A stretch of 64,000 nucleotides of DNA from Hansfordia pulvinata (taxonomy: Eukaryota; Ascomycota; Sordariomycetes; Xylariales): NCBI GenBank assembly GCA_006538405.1, contig BJKQ01000014.1, positions 744,001-808,000 of the forward strand, in the 5' to 3' direction. Positions 46,666-59,540 of this stretch are shown here, piece by piece. The notes beneath the pieces are model-generated. The model made no database searches. It was not told the origin of the DNA and saw nothing but the letters and a program-made list of their open reading frames with translations. Position 1 is the stretch's first letter; every line of letters starts with the position of its first letter. The position numbers were made by a program, and so were the translations under genes.

Positions 46666-49376
46666 CTTTCCTGCTTGCGGGGGGAGTGTGGGGGCTCGCA
46701 AACAGGCGAAAGGGTGTCATGGACGTTGCGATGAGTTGGAATTCGGTACGACTTGCAAGTATTCGGCCGACTCTTGTTGAATCGAAATTCCGCAGTGGCA
46801 GAGCGTTGTCCGTTTCCGAAGCCATTTGGGGGAAACCACGGATACTTATAGTCGTGTATGTGTCAAGACCTCAGTCGGCGGCTGATGGGACAAAGACCAC
46901 GCGATCCATGATCGGAGAGGCGCCAAGAAGGTGAGAGGTCTCGACGACCGCGGCCCTGGCCACGGATTCGAGTCTACGCCAGTCATAATGGAGGGGTCCT
47001 TGGCAGTATAACGACTTCACAGGCAGTGACGGGATGTGATTGGCCGTGGCAGGCCAATTGGTGTTGGCATCGGCCGGGAACGAGCAGCAGTCGGAAGCAT
47101 GGCAAGGTTTTCGAGCAGACTATGCACCTTGGCAGGTAGATACGGGCATGGGCCCCGAGGCTGGGCGAGTGGTGAGGGGATCATAATGCTTGGAAGAGCC
47201 TTGGCTGCTGCGATATGGTCCAACGACAAGGCTTGGCGGTTGGGCAATCGAGGGCGGCACTACGCATCTGACTCTGATATCCACGAGATGGCGCCTTTGT
47301 GGCTGGGGCTAACAGAGTTCAGACCGTCAGGCCGCCCCGGAGAGCCAAGACACGTGATTTGTCTGGAAGGCCTTTGATGGCTTGGCGGCTTCTCGAATGC
47401 TGTCCGGGTGGGTGGACTCGGAAAAACGGCACGGCTTGATGAGATATCCATGTCCCCAGAGTCTGGGCAGAGCCGTGTCGAGCTTTGAACGAGTGCGGAC
47501 TTGAAGGGGGCGCAACCGGGGTCGCGAGTCCATCGTGATGATGATGGCGCAAGATGAGTTCGAAATCGGATGGTGGTGTTGGCAGATTTGCTACACTGAT
47601 GGAGGAGAAGAAATCATCCAGGCAGCGAGCAACATCGTTGTCGCACCTTCCTCGCCAGACATTGAGGGCTTGGCGGTCGTGGGACGCACCTGCTGCAGGT
47701 CACGGCATATACGTATACCAAACCAAGCAGTCACACGAATGTGACTGCATGTAGATATCAACCAGTGTACCTAATCCTGACCAGTCCACGATCACATGAT
47801 GCTTCAAGTTCAGTCTTGATTTACACACGCTACAAATACGCGTGGGGCTGACATATCCAGAATATGAAAAGAACGGGTATCACCCAGTTACACGAGCACT
47901 TCGAGGCAGCACAGCATTACAAGCAGAGTAAAATCAATGTGCAGTCAGCGCGAGCGTGCGCCCGCGCGAACCCAAGGTGACCAAGCCCGGCCTCCCCCGC
48001 TCAGGGCGGTGCTGCTGAAGGAAGCACGGGAGGAGAAGAGGCTCGCCGTTTCTCCGGTTCTTCTCCGCATTTCGCCATGACTGCCCCGCCCAAAGTATGG
48101 GGCGCTGGAGACTCAGGCCTGTTCGCTGGCGAGTGAGCCGACTGTCCGACCAGCGCACCAGCGCCTCCACGCACAAGAACTTCAACGTGCCAGGCTTGGC
48201 TTCGATCGCGGGCCCGGTACCTACTTTACCTGACCTAACGGAGTACGACTTCTCGTACGCAAGAGCGAAGAGGCCTTACGTCATGGGCCAATGGCTCTTT
48301 GTGCGCAGCCAATAGCCGTTTTTCGCACTGGGCTTGCGTGCAGTAGTCGTCGCCGCCTCCGCTGCACAACATAGCTGGACTCGTAGTTGTGGCGGAGGGA
48401 TCGTCGCCCCAAGGTGAGGTCTCTGGCCGTGATACCACGCCTGTTGGAAGACGGCGAAGGACTGGACAGGTCAAGATTAGATGGTTCAATCCACCATATG
48501 AGGCGGGCTTGGGGTATTCAGTTGAACCAGCAAAGGAGACCCTACGGCTTACGGGCGAGAATCCAGGCCAGAATCCAGGTAAGGTCATCGGATCACGGAG
48601 TGTTTGGTGCAATCGACGGATGTATCGACAGACAGATACGGTTTATCACGGTGCTGGGAGCCGGATCAGGGTTGTCCCCCGGTCATCTGGGCTAGAACCA
48701 GCCACCCGACCCCAGACACATCGCGGCAAATCTGGCCCAGTGTGAGGCTCAATGATGGATGTGCATATACGGACTCTAGAATCCGTGAGCACAACGGTTC
48801 AAAGGTGACACAGAGGTGCCTACCTACCTACCGTGCTTTCTAAGAGACTCCTAAGTGGGTGACCACAGCGGGGAACGCGCCGTCCCCAAGGGTTCCGTTT
48901 CGCCCGGATCCGTCAGCCCCCAGGAGCAGAACGAACCGTGTCTGCACCACCAAATCCCGGCCCAGGGTTGCATCTCGGAGCTTCATGCCATTGTCTGCTC
49001 CCTCACTTGCCGGCCCTGTCGCCGCCTCTGATTCGCCCGTGGCCCCCAACCTTGCCTTGCCACTCGTGCCCAGGTGAGACGACGGAGACGACCTGCCCGA
49101 CCTCACCTCCCGTCTGCCTCGATTGGCCCATTTTCCATCTCTTTCTTCCCCTTCCAACTCCCTCCCCCTCCGCCACTGCCCATCAGCTTCCCTCTTCTAC
49201 CACCACCCCATCTCAGCCATCGCGCTTCTTTCCCTGCAGCACTACCACTTTGCCAGGCCACGCACGCGCACACGCACACAAGCCGCTGCCCATCCCCACC
49301 CCCGCAAGCACGGCTTGCCCACCCGCCCCAATTCGCACTGTGCATCAGCTCTCCCCTACCCCCCTACGTCATCGAG
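46666..49376. other. Intergenic, 2.7 kb, no supported gene
   Basis: The left part is the ENA ATPase promoter, the right part a pyrimidine-rich leader (49100-49370) of the Ala/Pro-rich gene. No convincing gene between. An in-frame upstream ATG exists for the ATPase at 46701, adding 12 residues. Confidence 0.55.
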
Positions 49377-50521
49377 ATGGCCGACAGCGCCGTCGCAAAC
49401 GGTGCCAATGGTAAATCCTCCCCTCCAAAACGGCCCGCGCGCCATCGCGGAGTGCGTCGGCCGCTCTCGGGGCAGGCCCTCGCCGTCCTTTGCGCCGCAA
49501 TGGCTCGTCGCGACGGCGTGGCGCATTTCCGCGGTGCTTTCCCCCCCAACTTCCGCACAGTGCACTAACACTCGGGTCCCCCGTCTTTTCATCATCAGCG
49601 CCCCAAGCCCCAATGGCCCCCGCGGCGACCACCACCACCAGTAGCAACGGCGTGACGCCCGCTGCCGAGCCGAAGCTGCCCCCCATCACCAAGGAGCCCG
49701 CCAAGGCCGCCGAGGCCGTCATGGTCCCGAGCGCTGCCGCTGCCGCCGCTGCCGCCGCCGCTCCCGAAGAAGCTCCGCCGGCGGAGAAGGCAGCCGAGCA
49801 GCCCGCCGGCGCCGAGTCCGGCGAAAAAAACATGCCCCAGGACGGCGCTCCTAGCGCTCCGGCTGCGGCTGCGGCTCCGGCCTCCGAGGATGCGCCGGCG
49901 CCGGCCCCGGCGGCGGCGGACAAGCAACCCGAGGCGCAGCAGCAGCCCGCCACCAACGGCGCCAACGGCGACGCTGCCGCCCCTGCCCCCGCCGCCAAGA
50001 CCTCGCCGCTCCCCGTCTCGGTCGAAGAGGTGCGCGACGAGGAGCTCCCGGCCAAGCCCGCCGCCCCCGCCGCCGCGGAGCCCGCGAAGCAGCAGCCGGC
50101 CCCCGCGGCCGAGGAGAAGGGCGCGCCATCCGCGCCCGCGCCCGAGGCAGCTGAGACGCCCGCCGCCCCCGCCCCCGCCCCCGCCCCCGCCGGCACCAAG
50201 CGGAAGGCCGAGGGCGCCCCCGTCAACGGCGGCGGTGTCGAGGAGGACCCGGAGCAGCAGCAGGCGGAGAAGAGGCAAAAGACCGAGAAGAACGGCACCG
50301 CCGCTGGCAAGGACGGAGAGGAGGAGGAGGAGAAGCCTGACGCCACCGCTCCGGCCCCCGCCGCCTCCGCCGCTGGTGCGGGTGAAGAAGATAAAGAAGC
50401 AGTAGCAGCCGCGCCGGCCGCCCCCAGGAAGCCCGGCCGCCCCAGGAAGGACAAGAAGGCGGCGCCGGCGCCCGTCGGCCGGACGGCCAGGAAGACGCGG
50501 AGTCAAGGGAACGCCGAGTGA
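49377..50521 (+). CDS. Ala/Pro-rich protein with C-terminal AT-hook
   Basis: Two exons, 49377-49410 and 49599-50521 (GTAAAT donor, ATCAG acceptor), 318 aa. Exon 1 encodes MADSAVANGAN. The product is almost entirely low complexity: Ala/Pro/Glu-rich with runs of alanine, many PAP/APA repeats, a possible nuclear signal TKRKAEG and EKRQKTEK, and near the end KPGRPRKDKK, an AT-hook-like GRP core that would bind the minor groove of AT-rich DNA. The tail is GRTARKTRSQGNAE. A nuclear chromatin-associated role is inferred from the AT-hook and basic motifs. The overlapping frames on both strands are artefacts of the GCC/GCG-rich composition. The long pyrimidine-rich leader supports the start. Confidence 0.72.
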
Positions 50522-51549
50522 GCTATTGCGACAGGCGCTGGCCTTGGGGAGGGGGGGGGAACGAGCTTGTACGACTGACTGGGGAGGAGGGAAGCGAAGG
50601 AAAAGGCCCGGGAAGAAAAGGGAAACTACTCGAACTCGAAAAAAAAAAAAGAAAAACAGAACAGTCGAGGAAAGAAGCCCAATCACGAATAAGGGGTTTT
50701 TCCTCCGATTCCCTTCAGTCCTTGTGCCATCATTTTTTTCTGGTTTTGGCTTTTACAAGGCCCCGATGGGCTTTCTCTTGGCGCTTGGGATGGTTTTTGC
50801 GATGACTTGATGTGCTACGGGGGCTCTCTATTTTCTTCCTTTGCCCTGGCTCCCTCTTCTCAGGCGCGGATTTGTTTGGTCATGTTGGTTTGGATCTCCG
50901 GTGGCGGATTGGACAATCGATGGCATATATATAGTCATGAACCACATGTGCCTTTGACGAGTGTCATCAATTTGAAAGTCGGCCCGGGTATGTCGAGACT
51001 GCCGCAGCGAGGTGAGTCCGAGGGCAACAACGAGATCTTCAGCCTCCTCGTCTTTTACATGCGAGCACCAGCGGGCGAAGCACGATGCGGGATGTTCACT
51101 GGCGCAGAGCTGTCTTGCTTGGGGCCGGCTTTCCGGCCAGGGAAATAAGCTAGAGGTCGCAAGCGGTGGCGCGCGTCCCACCTGCGGAAGCGCGTGGTTT
51201 AGGTACGTGAATCTTCATGATTTATCACCAAGCGACCGTGCAGATCAGGAGTCCAAGTCTGGGGAAGAAACGGCAGGGCGTTCCACTGTGCTTGGTATTA
51301 AGATGAAGAATGATGTTCTCGCCTGCCTATTAAGAAGAAGAAAGAAGAAAGAAAGAAAAAAGAAGAAAAGAAGACCCTTCAAAAACAGGGCGGAGGCCGG
51401 GAAGGGGAAGAGAGAGGCCCCGCCCCAACACAAGCTCCCAGAGCTTCTGTCGTAGCAGTACCCTGTTACCTCCCCACCCCTTCCAACGTTTGCTGAACCT
51501 CATTATTCCCCGCGCGGCCTGTCCCAAAAAGACAAACCCCCTTCCCCCT
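50522..51549. other. Convergent intergenic region
   Basis: About 1 kb between the 3' ends of the AT-hook gene and the xylanase gene. It begins with A-rich and G-rich tracts and includes a purine-rich AAGAAAG repetition at about 51329-51372. No gene supported. Confidence 0.55.
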
Positions 51550-52789
51550 TCACTTCTGCAGCGCGGCGGCAATGTCGGTGTAGGCCTGCTTGGGCTTGCG
51601 GTCGGCGTCGAACAGGGTGGGCTTCTGGTCGCCCGTCGCGGAGTCGGCGTCGCTGATGCCCCAGACCGTGACGCCTACGCACTTCTCCACCGCGACGCAA
51701 GCCTCCACGGCGGCGACGAAGTCCTCGGAGGGGGCGCCGGGGATGTCGAGCTCGGTGATGGCGACCTCCTCGACCCCCGTTCCCGCCAAGGCTCGCAGGG
51801 CGGCCTCGACGCCGCCGCTCTTCCCCTCGGCCAGGTGGCTCTGCGAGCCGATGCCGTCGATGGGCACGCCCGCGGCCACCCACTTGGTCACGGAGGGGAC
51901 CATGCCGACCTTGAGCTCGGCCCAGGACGGGTCGTCCAGGTTGTAGTCGTTGATGTACAGCTTGGCCTTGGGGTCGGCGGCGCGCGCCGCCTCGAAGGCG
52001 ATCCGCACGTAGTCCTCGCCCAGCACGTCGTAGAAGACGTTGGAGCGGAAGGTGCCGTCCGTGTTGAAGGGCTCGTTGACGACGTCCTGTGGCGAGGAGG
52101 AGGTTGGGTCAGCGTTTGAAAAAAAAAAAAAAAAAGGGGGGGGGGGGGGGGGAAGAAGGGATATAAACAAATGTGACGAGAGGGGAGAGGGGAGGGGGAA
52201 CTTACCCATGAGCGGACCTTGCCGGCATAGCGCTTCATGACGGTCGTGATGTGGTTCTTCATGACCTTGGTCAAGTCGTCCTTGTCGGTGATCTGGGCCA
52301 CCCAGTCCGGCAGGGCGTTGTCTGTTTTTCATCATCAGTTAAATTGTAAAAAAAAAAAAAAAAAAAACTCTCTCAGATTACAGGCAACAACTCACACCAC
52401 ACCAGGGCGTGGCCGCGGACGACGTCGCCGTTCTGCTGGGCAAAGTCGACGAGGGCGTCAGCGGCGTCCCAGGAGAACTGGCCGCGGGTGGGCTCGGTCT
52501 GGTCCCACTTCATCGAGTACTCCGGGGTGACCTGGCCGAAGTTGGCCTTCATGATGGCGTCCTCGCCGTCGACCAGCTTGGCCTTCTCGGTGGCCGTGCC
52601 GAAGTAGAGCTTGCCCTTGGCCTTGATGAGCTTGTCGAGGCTGGGCAGCGTGGCGTTGTTGGTGTTGTTGTTGCCGCCGTCGTCGTCCTGGCGGGGCTGC
52701 AGCAGCGGCAGCGCGGCGCCCAGCGCCGTCGTCGAGGCCCCGAGCAGCAGGGCCGCCACCGCTGTCGTCGTTTGTCTGGAGATCTTCAT
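51550..52789 (-). CDS. Secreted GH10 endo-1,4-beta-xylanase
   Basis: Cleaves the xylan backbone outside the cell. Three exons, 52789-52396, 52321-52206 and 52086-51550, give an intact 348-aa protein: signal peptide ([24 protein letters not shown]), a short Asn/Thr linker, then one GH10 barrel with no carbohydrate-binding module. Family marks: [43 protein letters not shown] across intron 1, DVVNEPF with the acid/base Glu right after intron 2, and ITELDIPG with the nucleophile Glu, then TVWGISD. In the second intron lie A17 and G17 runs; the first contains an A20 run. A GTGGGG on the plus strand at 53086-53091 fits the CreA consensus SYGGRG and a TATATA lies near 53118; both are suggestive only. 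The gene marks a plant-biomass-degrading lifestyle. Confidence 0.95.
52119..52152. repeat. A17 followed by G17 inside xylanase intron 2
   Basis: Two adjacent homopolymers, A at 52119-52135 and G at 52136-52152, make up a third of the intron; on the mRNA strand they read C17 then T17, a pyrimidine tract 33 bases before the acceptor. Confidence 0.9.
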
Positions 52790-53515
52790 GGTTGTTGTGT
52801 GTTGTGTGTTGTGTGTTGTGTGTGTCTTGGGTTGTCCTCCTCGAGTTCAGGTCTGGCTCTGGATCGTGATCTTTTTGGTTTGCTTCCTGGTAGATTCCGT
52901 GCCTCTCCAGAACGGGGGGGGGGGGGGTTTCGTCGATTTCAAGTCCAGTCGGATTTGCACTCTTTGTTTCTTTTCGTTCCCTTTTCCACACGCGCAGACA
53001 GAAGAGCCAGTCTTCGGAAGGCCTGCTTATTAAAGATATGGGGGGAAGGGAAGAATGGGAGTTGACACCTTTTGACGCTTGCCTGGTGGGGAGAGATGGG
53101 GCGGGCGAGGCTGACGATATATAACAAAGTCGGACTACGGAGTAGTCGTACTGGTTGCGGGGGATTTCACAGGCCAGGCCAGGCAAGACCAGGCATATAC
53201 TCGTACTGCTGGATCGAGTAGTACGGAGTAGTGGTTTGTCGGTGCCTGCCGGGGTCATCCGTCCCCGTTTGTGTGTGTGTGTGTGTGTGCGCACTCGTAC
53301 TTGGCTGATCTATCTGACCGACCATGGGTCCCGATGGCTCGGCCCAGGTTTCAGCGGCGGATCGCCCTGATCGGCAGCTGTGATGAGGCTCGCCCGCCTG
53401 CCCGTCTGTGGGTGTGGGTATGGGTGTGGGTGTGGGTGGTCTGTCGAGAGCACGGAGCCGGAGGGAATCGGTATCGGAATCCCACCACAATGGGAAGGCA
53501 GGCAGACAGGCATAC

Positions 53516-53525
53516 CAACAGACAA

Positions 53526-53561
<36 letters not shown>

Positions 53562-53562
53562 G
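53516..53562. repeat. CAGA/CAAA tetranucleotide repeat
   Basis: A run of about eleven GACA-type tetramers including interrupted CAAACAGA copies, in the gene-poor region upstream of the xylanase. Confidence 0.85.
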
Positions 53563-55993
53563 CGGACAGATAGGCACCAACAAGACTCGACTTGAACCTA
53601 GCTAGTAGCTAGTATCGTAGTGGCCTCTTGGCCCGGCTGTACTGGACTCTCGTACGGGCTGTTTGTGGGGAACCACGACGCCAGCGCCCGCCTACCGGCC
53701 CTTGTGACTGGCCCTTCGCTCGCCGATCGGCGTGGGGAGCGGACGTTCTAACTAGGTACCTAGTTACTACTAATTACGAGTAGCAGCGGGCGTAATCTCG
53801 TCTGTTGCTGCTGCTCGAGTAGTTGGCCAGTGGTCAAGTTCACTCACGAGGGCGGATACTCGTACTTGGTTGTTGTTCTTCTTCTTGGATTCATCAAGAC
53901 CCCCTTCAAGTCGGGCTGGCTATCCAACTTGTATTCCTCCCTGATTTACACACAAGTTCCCATTGTCAAGGCATCAAGTTGATTAGGTAGGGGAGGCACG
54001 AGTGGTCGTCCTGCCTTTCTTTGCACGGGTGCGTCTCTAAACAAGCCAGCATGCCATATCAAGGTATAATAGACTATGAAAGTCATCAAGTGGCATTATC
54101 CGTAGTACTGCTTGGTTACGAGTAGTGCTGCCTGGCCCGGTCGGATAACAATACCAAAGATAGAACAAGCAGGGCGTCTACCGCCCGCAGATACTCCGTA
54201 CGAGTGAGAGTGCCCGTGCCGTGTCGTACACTGCCCGTGCCGTATCGTACACTGCGCACGCAAAGGATGAATCAGCTATAATAAAGAATCGCCATGCCCC
54301 GAGAGGAGCAGGGTCCGTCCCATTTCAGGTCAGCCTCGGTGGCCCGACTCATCGTGGCGCCTTTTTTTCTCCCTCTCTCTCTCTCTCTGTCTCTTTAGTT
54401 CTGTGGGGGCAAGGATTCCTTGTCCTCCGGCGGTGCGTGCGGGTGCCCGCTTATATTACGACCTATGCTATGACCTGAGCAGCCCGTGCCGGGCCAGGAT
54501 TCACCGCGGTCACCCGATTCGGTCGCATAGGCGTCCGCAATCTGCCGTTTCCCCCTTCTTCCCGTTCTTACGAGTATTATTCTCCTAGCTACTCGTATCC
54601 TTGTTTCTTTCTTTCTTTCTTTCTTCCCGCCGATCACTCGCTACGCCTGCATACCGAAGGGCCGCCGCCGGCGCACAGGAGCCGCCATCCTCCGCGTCGT
54701 CATGCCTGGCCTCCCCGCCGTGTTCGACTTGGGATTCTTTCTTTCTTTTTCCTCTTCTTTTTCTTCTTCTCTTTTTTCTTCTTTTTTTCTTCCCTCTCTC
54801 TCTCCGCGTCTTCTTCTTGAAAATGCCCGTTACTCGTACCAATACTCATAACGCAGTGTCGGTAGTCGGCCGAGAAAGAGGGAGGGAGGGAGGCTCTCCC
54901 CCATCCATCCATCCATCCATCCATTCATGTGTCAAAGCCCCCTGCCACGTCGTTTCTCGGTGGCGCAGGGACTATCTCACACGTGCCCCCAAAATAGATC
55001 GCCCCGGGAGTATACTCCGTAGTACCTACGAGTGAGTGCCTACGAGTACCTTGCTTGACTCATCATTACGAATGCTCGTCAACCAATATGATATGACTCT
55101 CGGGATAATCTGTACGTCTCTTCACGACCAGGGTAGATTGTCTGTCGGCTTTTTGCCGCCAAAGCCACTTCTCGTTCCCCGTGATCCAGGCGAGCTCTGA
55201 TTTACAAATCGACCTCATGAGTAGGTACGAGTATACTGTATTCGAGCAGCTGCTCGCATCCAACTCGTAGATATCGTACCTCAGGCACGCACGCACGCAC
55301 GCACACCCTCATCTTTGCACCACCCACTACACCTTTGCAGCCGTCCGGGTCCGGGGGGGAGGGGAGGATGAGGTGCGCCCCCATTTTTTAAGCAGCTTGG
55401 ACTTGGACTCGCCTGACTCGCGTGTTTTCGGCCGCCAAGTTCGCCTACAGAGTACCTAAGTTAGCTTCCCCGCCGCCCGCGCCTGCGCGCCGCCCACTCG
55501 GAGCTACGAGTATCTATTTGTTCGTGCGGTCAAGCAAGGGCGGCCGCTCGTCTCGCGTCTTTTGCGCCGCTGAGGTCATGCAGGAACACACGCGCGAGTC
55601 AGCTCCTTTCACTCATGCTGAGGTTCTCCCCCCCAAAAGCCGCCTCGTCATCACCGTTATCATCAACATCATCATCATTATTGTTACGAGTACTCGCACC
55701 AGCTTCTAGCGAGATCGCGGCATCCACGGCAACAAGGCAGAGGCTGACCATCCCTACCTCACGTACGAGTGCCCCTGTCCGGAAGACGCCGCCGCCGTCA
55801 ATACCTCGTACACCTGGGCGTGATCCTTGAGTGAGTGGTCAATGTCGCTCTCAGACACCTTACCACCGTCGGCAGCTCCACGGGCAAATAACCACCCTCG
55901 ACAACACGCGAGGCCGTGAGACAGGCGTCTCGCCTCCTCGTTCCTGTGTTGAAGAAAAAAAGAACAGCCTCAAACAGAGAAGGTGCCCAGGGA

Positions 55994-56015
55994 CCCCCCC
56001 CCCCCCCCCCCCCCC
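55994..56015. repeat. C22 homopolymer
   Basis: A run of 22 C with no nearby gene; a candidate G-quadruplex on the opposite strand. Confidence 0.85.
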
Positions 56016-58335
56016 GGCGAGACAACTTCGAGCCCACCCACGTCCGACGCCACGGAAGTTGCCGACGGTTGGGCGTGCCGGCCGAGGGAGGAAAACGACT
56101 TTCTACTTCGGGCAGAGATATCTGCGTCGTAATAAGAATACCGGTGAGCGGTCATGCGATGAGACACGACAGGACCTGGTGGACAGCCATGGGTGCAACG
56201 GTAACTCCGTCTTTTTTTTTTTTAACCCCGTCCTGAAGCAACAGAGACACAGCCATAGTCCTAGTGTCTCGGGAGGTGTCGGTCACTTTCTTCGGCCCGT
56301 CCGTGACACCGAGTACTGGGCGGCTGTCCAAAGAGGCAGCTGGCGCTCGTCAAAGGGAGACAGAACGACGACGACTTCTGTGCAGCGCGGGCTCGGCCCG
56401 ACCACTGTGTCCAGCTCAGTGTCATATGTAGGCGCACCTGGCATCCATCACGAAGCCGGAGACCGCGGGGATCTTCCTCTGTATGGTTTGGGTTGCCTGG
56501 CTTGTGACAGAGCCTCGCTCAGCGTCCAGCCGGCTCGGGCCCCGTTCCACAGGGAAAACAGCGAGGAGAAAACACGCCTCGCACTTTGATATACCCGTAG
56601 CCGACAGCCAACGCCCATGGCTAGGCGACTCCCGGGATCGCCGGCCCCTGTCTCCGGCTCACGGCGGACGGCCACCTCCGGCGAGAGAACATCGCATCAA
56701 GTGCCCCTCCCGAAACCTTCTCCTTCCTCTCTGTAGTGTCGTGTTGCGCCGTGCGATCCCGCCAGGGTGGTTGACGACTGTAGGCCATTTCGCGTCTGGC
56801 GCTCCAGATTCCGTCCAAAAGGAGCAGTGATGCGCCCGGGCGAGTCCAGGCCGCTGCTCTCGAGTCTACGGTCCACCTCGTTCTCCCAAGATATGACTTG
56901 GCGAGTGCTTTTCCATCACCTTTCGCTCTCCCCTTGAAGTAGGCTGCCATTCTGCCACGTCGCAGGGTACGAGGCGGGAAATGTACTCCTCTCACCCAAG
57001 CCCGTCCACCTCCGCCTGCGGATGCGTGCTCACTTGCTTGAACCAGAGAAATCACGAACGGGGGCTGCCCGCGGAATGGAAACCGGGCTCATACAGACTC
57101 TCATCGAGAGACCCCGACGAACGAATGCGCGAAGGGGAGGGGGAGGGGCCTTGATGGCTTGCAATCTCCCACCAGGCCAGCACACGAGGCTCCCAGAAAG
57201 AAGTAAGTACGAGTAGATGGGACGATTGTCGGCTCCGCACGCCCGGTTTGGATACCGAGATGCCTTCCCTCCCTGGCTTCCTTGGGGGAGAGATACAATG
57301 CCTACCCACTCCGGGGCTTGATCCTGGCTGTCCCCCCCCCCCTTTTTCCCCATTGCTTTGCTGACGGCCGGCCCGCTTTCCTCTGATTCAAGCCCCCCGA
57401 TTGAGTGCCATTAGACGCCGAGTCATTGTGTCGTTTGTTGGAATCACCTCCCAGGCAGCCTTCCGCCTCGTGACGTGGAGGAGTCGAATGAATGGGGAGG
57501 AGAGGGCGGCAGCAGACGTTTTCCCCAAAAGCCGGCGTGCTTGCCTCGGTGACGATGGGATTTCTCTCTGATCGGGGGAGAAGGGGGAAGAAAAGACTTC
57601 CGCCACCCCCGTCGCCGCCGATCTGACATTGCGAGTTGTTACTCTGCGAGAGTTCCCCCACCCCCCGATGAAAGGATCGTGTTTCTCATCTTCCATCACA
57701 CGCAGCATCAGACGGTCAGACGAAGAAACAAAACAGACAACGCGTGGCAATGCTGTTCTCCTCACCCTTCCCATACGGCCGGAAACAATGCGCCACACTC
57801 CCTTGCCCCCCTCGTGTGATGAGACTGTCCCTTCACACGCCCCAACCACGAGGTAAGCAGTGACCCGGGCCCTAGAAACAAGACAGAGAGCTGGCCTGGC
57901 GTGCCTGGGTGTCCGTAGCTGCTGGTTTCTCGCGTGCTGTCTCCGCCACGATCCAGCCCGGGGAATGCCACATGCCAGTTCTGGGGAAGGGGTCAAAGGG
58001 GTTATTAGACGACAGGAGCGTCAAGTCTCGGGCGTGCGTGCCCACACCGCCCACGCCCTTCCCCGCCCCCCCTTTTTTCTCTCTTTTGTTCCACGGGGCT
58101 CTCTACTCGCTACGCAGAAGAGGTGAGGTTGTAGAAGCCGAAACCGTCTCATCGCCGTCGCCGCTACGAAGGCCCGCCACCGACACCAAGGCGAGAAGGT
58201 GTGCCAGGCCAGCCCGGCCGCAACGGCACGACGGCGAGAGCCGGACGTGCACTTTCGTCGCCGTCGAAAACCCCCTTGTGGGTAATCGAGCAAGCCCTGC
58301 CCTGCCCTTGCAGACACCGTATCGTCCCATCCCGC

Positions 58336-58413
58336 GTCGTGTCGTGTCGTGTCGTGTCGTGTCGTGTCGTGTCGTGTCGTGTCGTGTCGTGTCGTGTCGT
58401 GTCGTGTCGTGTC
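58336..58413. repeat. (GTGTC)n pentanucleotide tandem repeat, about 15 copies
   Basis: Near-perfect GTGTC repeat of about 78 bases. Because five is not a multiple of three, all three frames remain open through it, which creates spurious long frames on both strands. Confidence 0.95.
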
Positions 58414-59540
58414 CTGCTGCGTCCTGGAGGAACCTCCTCGGCCAGTGGATACACCGGCGCCGAGTCTTGGAACCACCCTCCTGAAAGGTCCTACCGCCTC
58501 GCATCGGGCCTGGCTTTTGTCAGGCCACCAAACCGCTCCGCCCCCTTCCCCTTTTTTCCCTTGCCCAGTCTAAGGGGCCCTCCCCTCAGCTAGTCTTTCA
58601 TCTATGGTGCCTGCCGGTCGGTGGTCACGCTTTGCTTTGCGGCCCCATGGTTTGCTTGACGGGGGGGGGGGGGCTCGTGCCATCATGGGCGCGACTGTCA
58701 ATTGCAGCTGCGCATGTAATGTAGAGTGCTGAGTTGACAGGTACGTACGAGGAGGGGGAGAAGCCGGAGAGGGAAGACTGCGGGTTCGCGGAACACCTGA
58801 ATAAATTGGAAAACAAAAAAAACCCCCAAAGGCTCACTTGTGCCTCGTAAGTAGGAACCCCGGGGTTCCCCCATCAGAGCTGCACCACCCCGTTGCCGCG
58901 GGACGAGTCGACAGATCAACGCAGTCAATCTGCGGCCAAGTCAGTAGCTGTGGTATGTGATCAGGTGACTTCTATTCCTCGTGGCCCCTTGTTGCCAGAC
59001 CAAGATCCCCCGAATCGCCTGTGCTCATCAGCGGCCATGGCGCCGTCAGCCACCACGTCGGCCTGCAGCCGCATCTACTGATTTCCTTTTGTTTTATTCT
59101 CACCATAATCAAATACACGCACTTTCTCTGGGGCCAGCAGCACCATCAAGAACGGCCATGGCGCCCCGAGACCTCGATATTCCAACTGCTCTCGCGTAGA
59201 AAGGCGAGCGGGTAGGAGCAACGGCTACGACTGACGCAAGCCGGCCATCTCGACCGCAAGAAAAGGCAACAAACACACAGAAAGCAAAGGCGACCCAGCG
59301 AGCGGGGTAACACACGCGGCAATGTAGTGTGATTGGACGGAGGCCCTGAGGCCTGTGTGTGTGTGTGTCTGTGTGCCGCGACCAACAGATCAGACAAGAC
59401 ATAACACCCGGAAAGCGGAAGAAGAACAACACCACTACAGCATCACCACCGACCGACTTCTCTCCTATTGGTCCGGTTCGAAGTGACACACCACCAGAAG
59501 AAAACAAGAACCCCCCCCAGTTCAGTAGTACATCGGAACC

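Larger units (their letters stand above)
52790..59540. other. 6.7-kb gene-poor region with many simple repeats and palindromic motifs
   Basis: No supported gene. The left end is the xylanase promoter, including a GTGTT repetition at 52795-52825 and G14 at 52914-52927. Simple repeats: (GT)n 53271-53289, CAGA-type 53516-53562, (CTTT)n about 54604-54624, CCAT repeat about 54903-54925, ACGC repeat about 55286-55303, C22 at 55994-56015, GTGTC repeat 58336-58413 and G13 at 58661-58673. TACTCGTA/TACGAGTA motifs recur near 53200, 53775, 53858, 54569, 54591, 54831, 55027, 55043, 55225, 55505, 55684 and 57208. Confidence 0.6.

Noticed and set aside
49595..50686. Minus-strand and shifted frames over the Ala/Pro-rich gene
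   Set aside because: GCC/GCG repeats keep all frames open. Only the plus-strand frame has a splice structure, nuclear signals and an AT-hook.
58336..58413. Possible CRISPR-like array
   Set aside because: A five-base tandem unit without spacers is a microsatellite, and the organism is eukaryotic.
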